Shown: positions 7,385 through 18,735, counted from the stretch's first letter. The stretch: 57,410 nucleotides of DNA from Pyrinomonadaceae bacterium (GCA_030840675.1 JAVEEA010000094.1:1-57410); one strand, 5' to 3'. Numbers and translations are program-made. The notes: generated by a model from the letters alone, not told the origin.

Positions 7385-10300
7385 ATGACAATGACGACGA
7401 ACAAAGAATCCCGACGGCTGCAATACTTCAGGCGTTACGCGCTGGTGGCGGGCGCGCTTGCGGCCGCTGTCGGTGTGCTCAGCCTGCTGGGATGGCTCCT
7501 CGACGTCGAGACACTCAAGAGCGTTTTGCCGGGCAAAGCTACCATCAAACCCAACACAGCGCTCAGTCTTATCCTGGCCGGTATTGCCCTGGTGGTTTCG
7601 GCGGTTTCGCCGCGAGCGGAAACTTCGCAGCGCGGGCGCAAGCGTAAGGGCGTGACGCGTGTCTGTTCCGGCCTGCTGGTGATCATCGGCGGGGTCACGC
7701 TGGTCGAATACATCTTTCACCTCGACCTGAGAATAGATGCGCTGCTCTCGCGCAGCGCCCTGCCTGAAAGTTTGTTCGGAATCAGAATGTCAGGCCCGGC
7801 CGCACTCAGCTTCACCCTAACCGGCTGCGCGTTATTCCTGCGAGACGTGCGCGCCAAAATTGCGAGAGTCTGCGTTGAGATCTGCTCCCTCGTAACCCTG
7901 CTCCTTGGTCTGATGGCGTTAATTGGTTACGCCTACGGCATCGAATCACTCTACAACTTTTCCAGTTACCGCCCGATGGCGTTGCACAGCGCGCTGTTGT
8001 TATTGGTGCTAAGCCTGGGAACTCTTTTCGTTAGACCGCGGCGCGGACTTCTGGCCGTTATCAACAGCGTCCACAACGGCGGAATAATGGCACGCCGCGT
8101 TCTGCCTTTGTGCGTGCTGTTGCCTTTCACCGTCGGTTGGTTGTTGCTCAGGGGAGAACGGCTGCAACTTTACGAGACGGCGTCTGGCGTCGCGCTCTTT
8201 GCCAGCAGCACCATTGCGATTTTTGTGAGCGTGATTTGGTGGACTGCGCGATCGCTGAATCGCATGGACAGCCATCGTGTCCGGGCTGCCGAAAAGTTGC
8301 AAGCCAGCGAGGCGCGCTTTCGCCAATTAGCCGACGCGATGCCGCAGATCGTGTGGACCGCGAGGCCTGACGGCTGGCTCGATTACTACAATCAGCGCTG
8401 GTTTGATTACACCGGCATGACGCTGGCAGAAACGCAGGGCGCGGGCTGGGGTCAGGTCTTACATCCCGACGATTTGCAACCCTGCATCGACATGTGGAAC
8501 TTGTCTACGCTCACCGGTAAACCGTACGAAATAAAATATCGGTTCAAGCGCGCAACTGACGGGGTTTATCGTTGGCATCTGGGCCGGGCCTCCGCCATCA
8601 AGGACGAAGCCGGCCGCATCGTCAAGTGGTTTGGTACCGGTACAGATATCGACGATCAGCAACGGGCGGAGGAAGCGCTGGTTTGCTCGCGCGCACTACT
8701 GGAGACGCGGGTGGCGGAGCGCACTGCCGACCTGGTGACGGCCAATGCCGTGTTGCGCGAGCAAAGCAGTGAGCGCCAGCGCGCGGAAACAGCGCTGAGA
8801 GCCAGCGAGGAGAAGTATCGCGACCTCTTCGAAAATGCCAACGACATTATCTATACGCACGACCTGGAAGGTAATTACACTTCAGTTAACAAAGCCTGCG
8901 AAGGGATAACCGGCTATACCAATGCGGAGTCGCGGACGATGAACATCGTGCAAGTGATTGCGCCGGAATACCTGGAAAGTACCCTGGCGATGTTGGCGCA
9001 AAAAACCGGCGACCATACGCCCGCATACGAACTGAAGATCCTTGCCAAAGACGGCCGGCGCATCACGGTCGAGGTTAAGTCTCGACTGCTCTATGAGGCT
9101 GGAGTGCCCGTTGGGGTACAAGGTATGGCGCGGGATATTACCGAACGCAAACTCGCCGAAGAGGCCATACAAAATTCCCGCGACTATCTTCACCGGATCA
9201 TCAACGTGGTCGCCGATCCGATTTTTGTCAAAGATAGCCAACATCGCTTCGTGCTGCTTAACGAGGCGTTCTGTGAAGTCATGGGAATGAAGCGGGAAGA
9301 ATTGTTGGGTAGCTCCGCCTTTGCCAACCTACCTTCGGACCAGGCTGAAATGTTCCGCGAAAAAGATGAACTCGTCCTGCTTTCCGGCGAAGAGAATGTA
9401 AACGAGGAGCGACTCACCGCCGCGAACGGAATCACGCGCATCCTGGTTACCAGGAAGAAATTATATGTCGACCCGGAGCAGCAACGTTTCATCGTCGGCG
9501 TCTGTCGCGACGTTACCGCGCAAAAGCTGATTGAAGCGAAACTGAAACAGCGCGAACAGCAGTTAGTAGAAGCTCAGCACCTGGCCTTGATCGGCGACTG
9601 GGAATGGGACGTGGCGGAGAATCAGACGACCTGGTCTTCCGCGCTCTACGGCATCTATGGCATTAACCCGGGAGATTCGGTTCCCAGCTTCGAAGGTTAT
9701 TTGGATTTGGTCCATCCGGACGATCGTGAACGAGTGACGGAACAGAACCAAAGAGCTCTGATTAATTTGCAGGGCCATTCTTACCAGCATCGCATCATTC
9801 GTCCGGACAACTCGGTAAGACATCTTCAGGTAAACGTCAAAATTACCCACGACGAAGCAGGCCATCCGATAAAACTCTTCGGTACCTCGCAGGACATCAC
9901 TGATCTGGTCAGGTTACAGAACGAGCTTAAGGAAGCACGCGACGTAGCGGTCGAGTCGGCGCGCCTCAAGTCAGAATTCCTCGCCAACATGAGTCACGAG
10001 ATTCGCACGCCCATGAACGGCGTCATCGGCATGGCCGGACTCCTGCTCGATACCGACCTCGACGCCGATCAGCGTGACTTCGCCGAGACCATTCGCATGA
10101 GCGGCGACGCCCTCTTGACCATCATCAATGACATCCTCGACCTCTCCAAGATTGAAGCCGGAAAGTTGCAGTTTGAAATCGTCGACTTCGATCTGCGTCA
10201 CGCCGTAGAGGGGGCCGTCGACTCACTGGCGGAACGCGCCCGCGAGCGAAGGATCGAATTCGCGTCACTGGTCCATAGTGATGTCCCGGTCGCGTTGCGC

Positions 10301-11905
10301 GGCGACCCGGGACGACTCAGGCAAGTTTTGACGAACCTGATTGGAAACGCCTTGAAATTTACCAAGGTGGGCGAAGTAGTCGTGTGCGTGGAAAAGGAAG
10401 CGGAAACTGACAGCTCCGTCACGCTGCGATTTTCCGTCAAGGACAGCGGCATTGGTATTAGTCAAGCGGCGCAGGAAAAACTGTTCCAACCCTTTACTCA
10501 GGCCGATGGTTCGACCACGCGCAAGTATGGCGGTACCGGCCTCGGCCTTTCGATTTCTAAACAGCTCGTGGAACTGATGGCCGGGGAGATTGGCGTCGTG
10601 AGCGAGCCGGGAGTCGGCTCCACCTTCTGGTTCACCATCACACTGGCGAAGCAGCAGCACGCGCAGAGCGTGTTTCTCGCGCATGTCCAGAGCCTCGAAA
10701 AACTGCGCCCGCTGATCGTCGACGATAACGTCACTAACCGCAAAATTCTTTCACACCAACTGCAGTCGTGGGGCATGGTCCCTGAGGAAGCGGAATCAGC
10801 AGACCAGGCGCTGGAGTTGCTGAGGTCCGCGGTTGCGCGCGGCGCCGGCTACGATCTGGCCCTGCTCGATTTGTTGATGCCGGGCAGGGACGGTTTTCAA
10901 CTCGCCGAAGCTATCAAGGCGGAGCCAGGGATTTCCCACACGCCGCTGATCGTGCTGACTTCCGCGGGAGAGCGCGGTGATGGCGCGCGATCTCTCAACC
11001 TGGGAATCGCGGCGTATCTCAGCAAACCTGTACGCCAGTCTCAATTGTTTGATTGCCTGGTCGAGGTCGTGAGTGCCGCGGCCGGAGAAAAACAAACGTC
11101 ATCCGCTCCGCCACGTCTCATCACCCGACACAGCTTGCAAGAGCGAAAGAAGTTGTCCGGAAAACTCATCCTCGTGGCGGAAGACAATATTGTGAATCAG
11201 AAAGTTGCGGTACGGCAGCTGCGAAAACTCGGTTATCGAGCTGATGCTGTAGCCGACGGTCGCGCGGCTGTGGAAGCCGTGCACCGCATCTCCTACGATC
11301 TGGTGCTAATGGATTGCCAGATGCCCGAGATGGATGGCTACGAAGCAACCGCGGAAATTCGTCGCCGTGAGGGCACGACGAAACATACAACTATCGTCGC
11401 GATGACGGCTAATGCATTGCAAGGCGATCGGGACAAGTGTCTGGCGGCCGGTATGGACGACTACCTCTCTAAGCCGGTCAGGCCCGCTGAATTGGCCCAG
11501 GTACTGCAACGCGTTTTCATTAGGAGCAACGGGAAAGAACCGGCGCCGACCGGGTTCGTGCCCGCCGTTTTGCCGCCGGTTGATATGGACCGTCTGCACA
11601 ACGTCACGGGTGAAGAGTTGCTGGAAATCGTGGACATCTACCTGAAGCAGATGTCTGAAAATCTCGCGAAACTCACCATCGCGATCGCGGCCGGTAACGC
11701 CGCCGAAGTGAACTTGATTGCTCACAACTGCGCCGGCACCAGTGCTAACTGTGGCATGGACGCGATGGTTGGGCCCTTACACGAACTTGAGCTTGCGGCC
11801 GGCCGAGACGACCTCACTGCAGCGCCGCGTTACCTGGCCCATGCCCGCGAAGAGTTTGTCCGCAGTCAGGATTTCCTAAATCAGCACCTAACACAACCCG
11901 TCTGA
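7385..11905 (+). CDS. Membrane hybrid histidine kinase (8 TM-4 PAS-HisKA-HATPase-REC-REC-Hpt)
   Basis: This 1506-residue protein carries a whole phosphorelay. About eight hydrophobic helices (13-290) form an integral-membrane sensor. Four PAS domains follow (about 305-435, 470-590, 598-720 and 725-845). The HisKA H-box has H871 ([11 protein letters not shown]), with an HATPase domain to about 1090. Receiver 1 has D1162 (LLDLLMPG) and receiver 2 has D1310 ([10 protein letters not shown]). A C-terminal Hpt carries H1447 in AHNCAG. The architecture matches BarA/Gac-type hybrid kinases with an extra receiver. The Hpt could pass phosphate to the stand-alone receivers nearby. An outer-membrane protein gene starts 12 bases downstream. 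Confidence 0.92.
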   Translation: MTMTTNKESRRLQYFRRYALVAGALAAAVGVLSLLGWLLDVETLKSVLPGKATIKPNTALSLILAGIALVVSAVSPRAETSQRGRKRKGVTRVCSGLLVIIGGVTLVEYIFHLDLRIDALLSRSALPESLFGIRMSGPAALSFTLTGCALFLRDVRAKIARVCVEICSLVTLLLGLMALIGYAYGIESLYNFSSYRPMALHSALLLLVLSLGTLFVRPRRGLLAVINSVHNGGIMARRVLPLCVLLPFTVGWLLLRGERLQLYETASGVALFASSTIAIFVSVIWWTARSLNRMDSHRVRAAEKLQASEARFRQLADAMPQIVWTARPDGWLDYYNQRWFDYTGMTLAETQGAGWGQVLHPDDLQPCIDMWNLSTLTGKPYEIKYRFKRATDGVYRWHLGRASAIKDEAGRIVKWFGTGTDIDDQQRAEEALVCSRALLETRVAERTADLVTANAVLREQSSERQRAETALRASEEKYRDLFENANDIIYTHDLEGNYTSVNKACEGITGYTNAESRTMNIVQVIAPEYLESTLAMLAQKTGDHTPAYELKILAKDGRRITVEVKSRLLYEAGVPVGVQGMARDITERKLAEEAIQNSRDYLHRIINVVADPIFVKDSQHRFVLLNEAFCEVMGMKREELLGSSAFANLPSDQAEMFREKDELVLLSGEENVNEERLTAANGITRILVTRKKLYVDPEQQRFIVGVCRDVTAQKLIEAKLKQREQQLVEAQHLALIGDWEWDVAENQTTWSSALYGIYGINPGDSVPSFEGYLDLVHPDDRERVTEQNQRALINLQGHSYQHRIIRPDNSVRHLQVNVKITHDEAGHPIKLFGTSQDITDLVRLQNELKEARDVAVESARLKSEFLANMSHEIRTPMNGVIGMAGLLLDTDLDADQRDFAETIRMSGDALLTIINDILDLSKIEAGKLQFEIVDFDLRHAVEGAVDSLAERARERRIEFASLVHSDVPVALRGDPGRLRQVLTNLIGNALKFTKVGEVVVCVEKEAETDSSVTLRFSVKDSGIGISQAAQEKLFQPFTQADGSTTRKYGGTGLGLSISKQLVELMAGEIGVVSEPGVGSTFWFTITLAKQQHAQSVFLAHVQSLEKLRPLIVDDNVTNRKILSHQLQSWGMVPEEAESADQALELLRSAVARGAGYDLALLDLLMPGRDGFQLAEAIKAEPGISHTPLIVLTSAGERGDGARSLNLGIAAYLSKPVRQSQLFDCLVEVVSAAAGEKQTSSAPPRLITRHSLQERKKLSGKLILVAEDNIVNQKVAVRQLRKLGYRADAVADGRAAVEAVHRISYDLVLMDCQMPEMDGYEATAEIRRREGTTKHTTIVAMTANALQGDRDKCLAAGMDDYLSKPVRPAELAQVLQRVFIRSNGKEPAPTGFVPAVLPPVDMDRLHNVTGEELLEIVDIYLKQMSENLAKLTIAIAAGNAAEVNLIAHNCAGTSANCGMDAMVGPLHELELAAGRDDLTAAPRYLAHAREEFVRSQDFLNQHLTQPV

Positions 11906-11917
11906 GGGAGCAGGAAC

Positions 11918-12676
11918 ATGAACAATATTGTTTTAGTTAATGACCGGCGCGAAAGGATCGCACTTTGGACCAGCCGGCAATTCTGCGGGCTTATTGCCGT
12001 GTGTCTCACCTTGTGCGCGGTTTCCCATACGGCGGCGCAGTCCACAGTATTCAACATTGCCTCGACCGATGTGCTGCCGGCCCATCAGGCTTACCTCGAG
12101 GCCGACTTCCTGGCCCACCTCTCATCGTACGAAAGCGGTGGCTTTCAGACTTACGGTCCGCGGATCGTTTACGGTTTAGGGAGACGAACCGAGGTCGGCG
12201 TAAATGTTTTCTATACCAGGATGTCTCCCGCGGAACCAATGGAGATCCAGCCAAACTTCAAATGGAAGTTTTATGAAAATGAAGGCCGGGGACTGGCTGC
12301 CGCGGTTGGGGTTGTCATTTCAATTCCTATCACGGAGCGAGCGTTGGAGCCGATCAGAGGGCTGGTGTACGCGGTGGGCAGCAAAAATCTACCGGGCACA
12401 TTCGGTGCGCGCTTAACCGCCGGTTCCTACGCATTGCTCGGATCATTTGAGCAGGGCACCAGCAAGAAAGGGTTGCTGCTGGGCTATGAGCAGCCCGTGA
12501 GTAAGCGGCTGACTTTCATAACGGACTGGTCCAGCGGCAACAACGACTACGGCTATCTGGCCGCCGGCGCGGCCATCGCGCTCTCGCCAAAAAGTGTTTT
12601 CTACGTCGGCTACAACGTCGGCAATCAGGGACGCGGTAACAACTCGCTGGGACTCTATTACGGGTTCACTTTTTAG
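11918..12676 (+). CDS. Outer-membrane beta-barrel protein
   Basis: The 252-residue product has a signal region after a 20-residue N-terminal tail (cleavage probably after SHTAAQ, about residue 41). The rest is alternating polar/aromatic strands typical of a barrel, for example YGLGRRTEVGVNVFY, FYVGYNVGN and YYGFTF, and it ends in Phe as many barrels do for BAM recognition. A good ribosome binding site (GGGAGCAGGA) precedes it. It sits between two membrane hybrid kinases with gaps of 12 and 2 bases, so it is probably co-transcribed. Its function is unknown; being linked to a sensor suggests uptake or sensing at the envelope. Confidence 0.75.
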   Translation: MNNIVLVNDRRERIALWTSRQFCGLIAVCLTLCAVSHTAAQSTVFNIASTDVLPAHQAYLEADFLAHLSSYESGGFQTYGPRIVYGLGRRTEVGVNVFYTRMSPAEPMEIQPNFKWKFYENEGRGLAAAVGVVISIPITERALEPIRGLVYAVGSKNLPGTFGARLTAGSYALLGSFEQGTSKKGLLLGYEQPVSKRLTFITDWSSGNNDYGYLAAGAAIALSPKSVFYVGYNVGNQGRGNNSLGLYYGFTF

Positions 12677-12678
12677 TA

Positions 12679-15600
12679 ATGAAGGCGGACGTCATGCACA
12701 TGAATAGCGCGACCACTGAAAATGCAGGTGCTGTGTTTCGTTCCTGGCACCGGGACTGGGGCGGGATACTGACGATTGGCGCGGCCTGCTTCTTCTTGTG
12801 TTACCTGGCGTGGATGTTTCGGCTGCAACCGTCTGAAGCAAACAAAACGCTGGTCACCGATCTGGCCCAGCCCATGATTAGCTTGCTCATGACGGTGCTG
12901 GCATGGCGCACTTCGCGACGAGTCGCGCTGGGCGCCAAAAACCGCCGTGCGTGGCGCACGCTCGCGGTGGCTTTCCTGTGTTACTTCCTGGGGAACGTCG
13001 TTTGGGCCTATTACGAATTGGTGCTTGGCTCCGACCTCGCGGTCAGTTGGGCCGATCTTCCCTACCTGCTGTATTACCCAATCTGTCTCGCGGGACTGTT
13101 GTCCTTCCCGATGGGCCGGGCCGGTCGTTCCCGCCTGACATTTGCGCTTGACGCGGGCACCGTAATGCTTGGCACTACGCTGCTCATTTGGTACGTGGTG
13201 CTCAGGCCGGTCGGTCTCGCGGAGCATACGAGCACGCTTGAGACGTTGATCACAATGGCCTACCCGGTAGCCAACACCGTTCTGCTTTTCGGCGTGATCG
13301 CAGTATTGCTGCGCCGGCCCGCGCGGAGTGTGAGCCTTGCTTTGAGGATTTTGACTATGGCGATCCTGGCTGACGCCATCGCCGATTTTGGTTATTCCTA
13401 TCAAACCTTGCACAGCAGCTATTTTGGCGGTCAATGGCCGGATTGTTTTTACATGCTCAACTTTGTGCTCATTGCTTTCAGCGCCCAGTACCAATTTCGC
13501 AGTATCGCGCTGACGGAGACACAAGTGGAGAGCGCCTGGGAGAAATTATCGTTTCGTTGGCTGCCATATGCGTCGGTCGCTGTGGCTTACGCTTTGTTGT
13601 TATGGGTGACGGCAAAACTCGATCCTCATCCGGGTATGGAACCACTGCTGTGGTTGACCATCGGAGCATTCTTGATTACCGCGCTCGTGGTCGCGCGGCA
13701 AATTATCGCCCTGCGCGACAACGAAACCTTGCTCAAGGAAAAGGCAGCAAGCGAAAGCGAAGCGAGATTTGCATCGTTAATTCAATACTCCTCCGACGTG
13801 ATCGCCGTCGTCGGCAGCGATGGCTTCGTCGGCTATGTAAGCCCGTCGGTGGAGCGCATTTTTGGTTACCGGCCGCAGGACGTTACCGGTAAACAACTGC
13901 GCGATTTTCTCCATCCGGAAGATCGGCAGCGCGTGCTGGAAACAACCGCGAGTTTGGCCCACCACCCCGGGCAAACAACCTCCCTTGAGTTTCAGGCGCG
14001 GCAGGGCAATCAGTCGTGGGTCGATATTGAAGCAACGATCACCAACCTCCTGCACGTTTCCAACGTCGGCGGGTTGGTACTCAACCTGCGCAACATTACC
14101 GGTCGCAAGCAAGCGGACGAACTCTTGCACGCCGCATCGAATCAAGCGCTGCAGGACTACGGAAAGTTGGTGGAAAGGATCGCGCTCCTGGGCCAGAACC
14201 TCGGCAACGCGCGCGATCTCTCGATCGTTTTCCGCGCCTTGCGCGACTTTGCTCTCGTTTCCGTACCGTGCGACGGACTGCTGATCACTTTGTATGACGC
14301 GGAAGCGGAACTCCGCAAGATTTCTTACTGCTGGGCAGACGAGCATGAGTTTGATCCCAGTCTGCTGCCCGCCGTGTTAACGGGCAACGGCCTGACCGGA
14401 CGGGCAATCAAGTCGGGAACGGTAATCATTCAAAATGAGTTCCAGGAAGAAGTTCGCAGCCGGGGACTGCCGGTAGTGATCGGTGATTGTTCTGAAGAGA
14501 CCACGCCACACTCCGCACTCTCCGCCCCGATGACGGTGATGGGCCGCACCGTGGGGTGTGTTGAAGTCCAGAGTTACGCGCGCGACGCTTATCGTCAGGA
14601 GCATGCGGCGTCGATGCAGATGGCCGCCAACCTGGCAGCAACCGCGGTGGACAATGTCGCGATGATCGCGCGCGAGCAACTCAACGAAGAACAGTTGCGG
14701 CAGTCGCAAAAGATGGAAGCGATCGGACAACTAGCGGGCGGCGTGGCGCACGACTTCAATAATTTGCTCACAGTGATTAGCGGCTATAGCGAACTTTCAC
14801 TGAGACGCGTCGCGGAAGGCGATCCGCTGCGCGGCTACCTGGAACAGATCAGCAAAGCCGGCACGCGCGCCGCCGGACTCACGCGTCAACTCCTCGCCTA
14901 TAGCCGGCGGCAGTTATTGCAGGCCACCGTGCTCGACCTCAATTCCGTAGTCAAGGAAATGGATCTGATGCTGCAGCGCCTGATCGGTGAAGACATCAAG
15001 CTCGTCACGCGCATGCAGCCCGCGCTGGGCCAGATCAAAGCTGACGCCGGGCAGATCGAGCAGGTGGTACTCAACCTCGTAGTCAACGCGCGCGATGCGC
15101 TCCCTCAGGGAGGCATGATTACCATCGAAAGCCGGAACGCCACACTCGATGAAACCTATGCCACGAAACACTTCAGCATTCCTGCCGGCGACTACGTGAT
15201 GCTGACAGTCAGCGACAACGGAATCGGCATGGACGCTCAGACCCAGGAAAAAATATTCGACCCGTTTTTCACGACCAAGGATGTGGGCAAGGGAACCGGG
15301 CTGGGCTTGTCCACCGTTTACGGAATAATCAAACAGAGCAACGGCAACATCTGGGTTTACAGCGAAGTGGGTAAGGGCACAACGTTTAAGGTTTACCTTC
15401 CGAGAGTCGACGAAGTCGCGCCCGATCAAAGCGTCAGCGTCCCCGGTTTGATGCCCGGTTCGGAGACCATTCTGCTGGTAGAGGATGAGCAACTGGTACG
15501 TGAACTGACCGAGGAGATGCTGCAGGAGTGTGGCTACCTCGTAATGACCGCGTCGGACGGCGAAGCGGGGCTGCTTTTGAGCCAGCAGTTTGCCGGCCGC

Positions 15601-15843
15601 ATCGACTTGATGATTACTGACGTGGTAATGCCACGCATGAGCGGACGTGAGTTGGCGGAACAGGTGGCGATTTTGCGTCCTGAGACGCGCGTCCTTTTCA
15701 TGTCGGGGTACACGGACGACAGCATTGTGCGGCACGGCATTCTCGAGGAAGATGTTGCGTTTCTGCAGAAACCATTCTCACCGGAGCTGCTCGCCGCGAA
15801 GGCCCGCGAATTGTTGGACCAGGCGGTGCTGGTCCCGGCATAA
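12679..15843 (+). CDS. Membrane hybrid histidine kinase (TM-PAS-GAF-HisKA-HATPase-REC)
   Basis: About ten hydrophobic helices occupy residues 20-345 of this 1054-residue kinase. They are followed by a PAS domain (about 358-480), a GAF domain (about 500-660), a HisKA H-box with H691 (GGVAHDFNNLL), an HATPase domain (VLNLVVNARDAL, DPFFTTKD) and a C-terminal receiver with D981 (ITDVVMPRMSG). The phosphotransfer half is closely similar to that of the kinase at 28063-31737, including the SGYTDD.IVRHG segment, which indicates paralogy. It starts 2 bases after the barrel gene. An ATG at 12694 with GGCGGA upstream is an alternative start. Confidence 0.9.
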   Translation: MKADVMHMNSATTENAGAVFRSWHRDWGGILTIGAACFFLCYLAWMFRLQPSEANKTLVTDLAQPMISLLMTVLAWRTSRRVALGAKNRRAWRTLAVAFLCYFLGNVVWAYYELVLGSDLAVSWADLPYLLYYPICLAGLLSFPMGRAGRSRLTFALDAGTVMLGTTLLIWYVVLRPVGLAEHTSTLETLITMAYPVANTVLLFGVIAVLLRRPARSVSLALRILTMAILADAIADFGYSYQTLHSSYFGGQWPDCFYMLNFVLIAFSAQYQFRSIALTETQVESAWEKLSFRWLPYASVAVAYALLLWVTAKLDPHPGMEPLLWLTIGAFLITALVVARQIIALRDNETLLKEKAASESEARFASLIQYSSDVIAVVGSDGFVGYVSPSVERIFGYRPQDVTGKQLRDFLHPEDRQRVLETTASLAHHPGQTTSLEFQARQGNQSWVDIEATITNLLHVSNVGGLVLNLRNITGRKQADELLHAASNQALQDYGKLVERIALLGQNLGNARDLSIVFRALRDFALVSVPCDGLLITLYDAEAELRKISYCWADEHEFDPSLLPAVLTGNGLTGRAIKSGTVIIQNEFQEEVRSRGLPVVIGDCSEETTPHSALSAPMTVMGRTVGCVEVQSYARDAYRQEHAASMQMAANLAATAVDNVAMIAREQLNEEQLRQSQKMEAIGQLAGGVAHDFNNLLTVISGYSELSLRRVAEGDPLRGYLEQISKAGTRAAGLTRQLLAYSRRQLLQATVLDLNSVVKEMDLMLQRLIGEDIKLVTRMQPALGQIKADAGQIEQVVLNLVVNARDALPQGGMITIESRNATLDETYATKHFSIPAGDYVMLTVSDNGIGMDAQTQEKIFDPFFTTKDVGKGTGLGLSTVYGIIKQSNGNIWVYSEVGKGTTFKVYLPRVDEVAPDQSVSVPGLMPGSETILLVEDEQLVRELTEEMLQECGYLVMTASDGEAGLLLSQQFAGRIDLMITDVVMPRMSGRELAEQVAILRPETRVLFMSGYTDDSIVRHGILEEDVAFLQKPFSPELLAAKARELLDQAVLVPA

Positions 15844-15868
15844 AGCTGGTGACGGCAGCTCGTGCTGG

Positions 15869-15884
15869 TGGCACAGACAGTGCA
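15869..15884 (+). promoter_or_regulatory. Candidate sigma54 (-24/-12) promoter
   Basis: TGGCACAGACAGTGCA matches the sigma54 spacing with G for the first T of the -12 element. It lies in the 243-base gap before the REC/Hpt/REC-GGDEF operon, about 200 bases from the first ATG. Confidence 0.45.
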
Positions 15885-16086
15885 GCGAGAACAGTGAACC
15901 CGAAAGGCGCATGCTGCTGCCGCGGGTTGCGGCCTGACGCCCGCCTCTTTTTCCACACAAGCGCTAATTACCCCTGGTACAAATTAGAACCGGCAGCGGC
16001 AGCGACCGAGTTCCAGGTCAAGTCAAAAATAGTTCCAGTCCTCCCCTGGTAAACGTGAGGTTGCAAAACAAAGAAGGTCGTAAGGC

Positions 16087-16527
16087 ATGACAATCGCAGT
16101 CAAGCAACTTTCAAAACGAATCTTGATCGCCGATGACGATCCGGTACTGAGAGACTTGTTAACTAACGCGGTCCGAAAGGAGGGCTATGAAGCGGTAGCG
16201 GTCGATGATGGCCGCGAGGCGTACCGCATGCTGCAAGGCGACGGGGATTTCCGGGCTGGCATCTTCGACATGATGATGCCGCACCTCGAGGGTCTTGACA
16301 TCATTCGCTATATGAACACCGAAAAGCGGCTGCAACGCATACCGGTGCTATTGATCAGTTCCGAAGGTGATTTGCATCTGATGGCCAAAAGCTTCAGCGC
16401 GGGCGCTACAGTTTTTCTTACCAAGCCATTTAACCTCGAGCAGTTTCAAACCACGCTCAGAATTTTGCTGACTAACAAGAACCTACCCAGCAGCAGGAAC
16501 GCTCCCGGAAAGGAGTACTCGCAATGA
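16087..16527 (+). CDS. Stand-alone receiver protein (CheY-like)
   Basis: The 146-residue product is a single receiver domain with acidic pocket residues in IADDDP, phospho-acceptor D61 (GIFDMMMP), the Ser of LISSEG and the Lys of LTKPF. There is no output domain, so it acts as a phosphate shuttle or through protein contacts. Its stop overlaps the start of the Hpt gene (ATGA), indicating translational coupling. The three genes from here to 17927 form one operon. Confidence 0.9.
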   Translation: MTIAVKQLSKRILIADDDPVLRDLLTNAVRKEGYEAVAVDDGREAYRMLQGDGDFRAGIFDMMMPHLEGLDIIRYMNTEKRLQRIPVLLISSEGDLHLMAKSFSAGATVFLTKPFNLEQFQTTLRILLTNKNLPSSRNAPGKEYSQ

Positions 16528-16940
16528 ATCAGGCAATCACACAATTCGCTTTCGCTACCGGGTTGCCGCGGGTTCTCGGCGATCTTGAACCCGCCGTTGA
16601 TCTGGCCACACTCGCGACTCTTGAAGAATTGCAGGAGGAGGGCGAGCCCAACCTGATCGTCGAACTGATCGATCTGTTTCTCGCCGACGTACCGTGCCGC
16701 CTGAGTGCCCTGCGAGCGTCTCTGGTACTGGAGAATTATCCGGCGCTAAAGCGTGGGGCACATAGCTTACGCGGCAGCAGCGGAAGTTTGGGCGCGCTGC
16801 GAACGTCCGCGCTTTGCGAGGAGATCGAAATGGAACCAGCGGACGCTTTCGCGAGTTTGGCGGCGCTGCTCACTTCACTCGAGGCTGAGCTCGCGCGCGT
16901 CTTCCCGGTCCTGCAAGCGCAGCGACTGCTGAGGTTATAA
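16524..16940 (+). CDS. Stand-alone Hpt phosphotransfer protein
   Basis: This 138-residue helical protein carries the Hpt signature with H80 in GAHSLRGSSGSLGA. It has no kinase or receiver domain. Hpt proteins move phosphate between receiver domains, and this one lies between a receiver and a REC-GGDEF protein, whose start directly follows its stop. AAAGGAG lies 9 bases before the ATG. The order suggests a relay from a hybrid kinase through the Hpt to the diguanylate cyclase regulator. Confidence 0.88.
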   Translation: MNQAITQFAFATGLPRVLGDLEPAVDLATLATLEELQEEGEPNLIVELIDLFLADVPCRLSALRASLVLENYPALKRGAHSLRGSSGSLGALRTSALCEEIEMEPADAFASLAALLTSLEAELARVFPVLQAQRLLRL

Positions 16941-17927
16941 ATGAAAATTCTAGTCGCCGAAGATGACCCGGTCTCCAGCCGCTTGCTTGCGGCCATCTTA
17001 AAGAAATGGGGCCATGAAGTTGTGACCACAAACAACGGCAACGAAGCGTGGTCGCTGTTGCAGCAGGACGGCGCGCCTCCTTTGGCTATTCTTGACTGGC
17101 TGATGCCGGGCCTGGAAGGTCCCGAGGTTTGCCGCCGCGTTCGCCGCAATCGCAAGACTTCCGCTACCTATTTGATTCTTCTGACCTCACTCCGTGACAA
17201 GGAACAAATGGTGGCCGGCATTGAGGCGGGCGCGGATGACTACCTGGCGAAGCCTTTCAATCATAACGAACTCCGCGTGCGCTTACAGGCCGCCGCGCGC
17301 ATCGTCGAACTCCAGGCAAGCCTGGCCCAGCGAGTGACACAACTCGAAGCTGCCGTGGCCGAACGCCGGCGCGCCGAGGAGGCCTTACGCAATCTGAGCT
17401 TAACGGACGATTTGACCGGTCTCTACAATCATCGTGGCTTCTTCACTCTCGCCGAACATTGCCTGCGAATGACGCGGCGGTCGCGGCAGAGTTCCCTGCT
17501 GATCTACACCGACCTTGACGGTCTAAAACAAATCAACGACAGCTTCGGCCACGCCGAAGGTTCGCTGGCGCTCGTCAAGGCCGCTGAAATCTTAAGACAA
17601 ACTTTTCGCGACTCTGACATCGTTGCCCGACTGGGCGGCGACGAGTTTGCGGTGCTCTCGCTTAACGTGTTGCGATCCGAGCAGGACAAGATTCTTCGTC
17701 GCCTGGATGACAAGGTCCTGTCAGCAAACGAAACCCACGAACACGCGTACCTCCTCTCATTGAGTGTCGGCGCGGTTTGGATCGCTCAAGATGATATTCG
17801 CGATATCCCGGAATTGATCGAGCAGGCGGATAAGCTTATGTACCTGCAGAAGCGTAGCAAGCAACTGTCGGCGATCCACGCCAGCGGACCACCACCGTCT
17901 CGGCCAACGCTACGGTTAGTCAGCTAG
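16941..17927 (+). CDS. Response regulator diguanylate cyclase (REC-GGDEF)
   Basis: The 328-residue product has a receiver (1-120, D52 in LDWLMPG, Lys in AKPF), a coiled-coil linker (about 128-155) and a GGDEF domain. The signature G232-G-D-E-F236 is intact, and an RxxD inhibitory site (RDSD) lies five residues upstream, so it should make c-di-GMP from two GTP under product inhibition. The layout is like PleD/WspR. It begins immediately after the Hpt stop codon and is the effector of this three-gene operon. Confidence 0.92.
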   Translation: MKILVAEDDPVSSRLLAAILKKWGHEVVTTNNGNEAWSLLQQDGAPPLAILDWLMPGLEGPEVCRRVRRNRKTSATYLILLTSLRDKEQMVAGIEAGADDYLAKPFNHNELRVRLQAAARIVELQASLAQRVTQLEAAVAERRRAEEALRNLSLTDDLTGLYNHRGFFTLAEHCLRMTRRSRQSSLLIYTDLDGLKQINDSFGHAEGSLALVKAAEILRQTFRDSDIVARLGGDEFAVLSLNVLRSEQDKILRRLDDKVLSANETHEHAYLLSLSVGAVWIAQDDIRDIPELIEQADKLMYLQKRSKQLSAIHASGPPPSRPTLRLVS

Positions 17928-18735
17928 CTAATCGTCGTGTAATAAATTCGCGTCGCGAAGAAACGGCGTTGGTTCACCTTCACGCACGAGCAACCCTGCC
18001 ACACGCCAGCCTTGCGAGTGTGTACAGCCGCGGCGTGGAGGCTTTTGCAAGTTTCAAAGCGCCGATATATCATCCCTTGCGCTTGCTGACCTCTCGTCCA
18101 CGGCTCAACGCAAGCTCATATTCAATCGCCCATCGCCCAGGTTGAGGTTAATACTGTCAGGAGATTGCCAGGAATGCAGTTTCATGCAGCGGCTCTTCTG
18201 CCTTCGCTTCTAAATCATGGCAGCGGGGTCAGTGTTGTTTGAAACGCTGGTCCAACTTTCACAAACCGAATTGAATTCTAGTTTTTACGTCGCTGGTTCG
18301 CAGTTGCAAATTATGTTGCTAGGTGGGCTGATCCGATAAAATGGAATTGCAAACTCCGGGATGATAAATCTACAATTCGCACAGCGTAATTATTCGCGAG
18401 CGAAGTGTTCGACGAGGGACGCAGGTTTTTCCTCCAGCTCACAACCTGCCCCGCTCTCTCCTGCTGGAAGGGTTACCCGAGCGTCTTTCTTGACGCACTC
18501 ATCTTGCGTACCGGATCAAAGGAACGGGCGCGGAGGCAAGCAGCTCAATGGGATTTCTCAACGTCCCCCTATCGATCTCATCAACCCCTTGGCTGAAAGT
18601 CAGTGGTGCGCCGAGGCACTGCGCCGGCGCGCATCAGCGTTTTTCTGTCAGCAGCCATGTCGCTGGGCCCGAGACAATGAGAACCACGGGCAAGCGCGAC
18701 GAACCTGAAAGAGACGGCTTAGGCAGCTTCCAATA
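17928..18735. other. Long intergenic region, no gene seen
   Basis: There are 808 bases between two signalling units. A 115-codon frame (18361-18708) has a Ser/Arg/Pro-rich composition with no domain or good ribosome binding site, and it looks spurious. I see no tRNA, clear terminator or repeat. A GATAAAAT box near 18335 could be a -10 element, but it has no well-spaced -35. Confidence 0.5.

Noticed and set aside
12673..13524. 283-codon minus-strand frame opposite the membrane kinase at 12679
   Set aside because: Gln/Arg/His-rich product without a domain, antisense to a well-supported kinase.
18361..18708. 115-codon frame in the long gap before the HisKA_3 kinase
   Set aside because: Ser/Arg/Pro-rich composition, no domain, weak start, and a competing frame of similar size in the same place.
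17928..18735. Possible sigma54 site TGGTTCGCAGTTGCA in the gap
   Set aside because: The GG to GC spacing is one base short, and this spacing is nearly invariant in sigma54 promoters.
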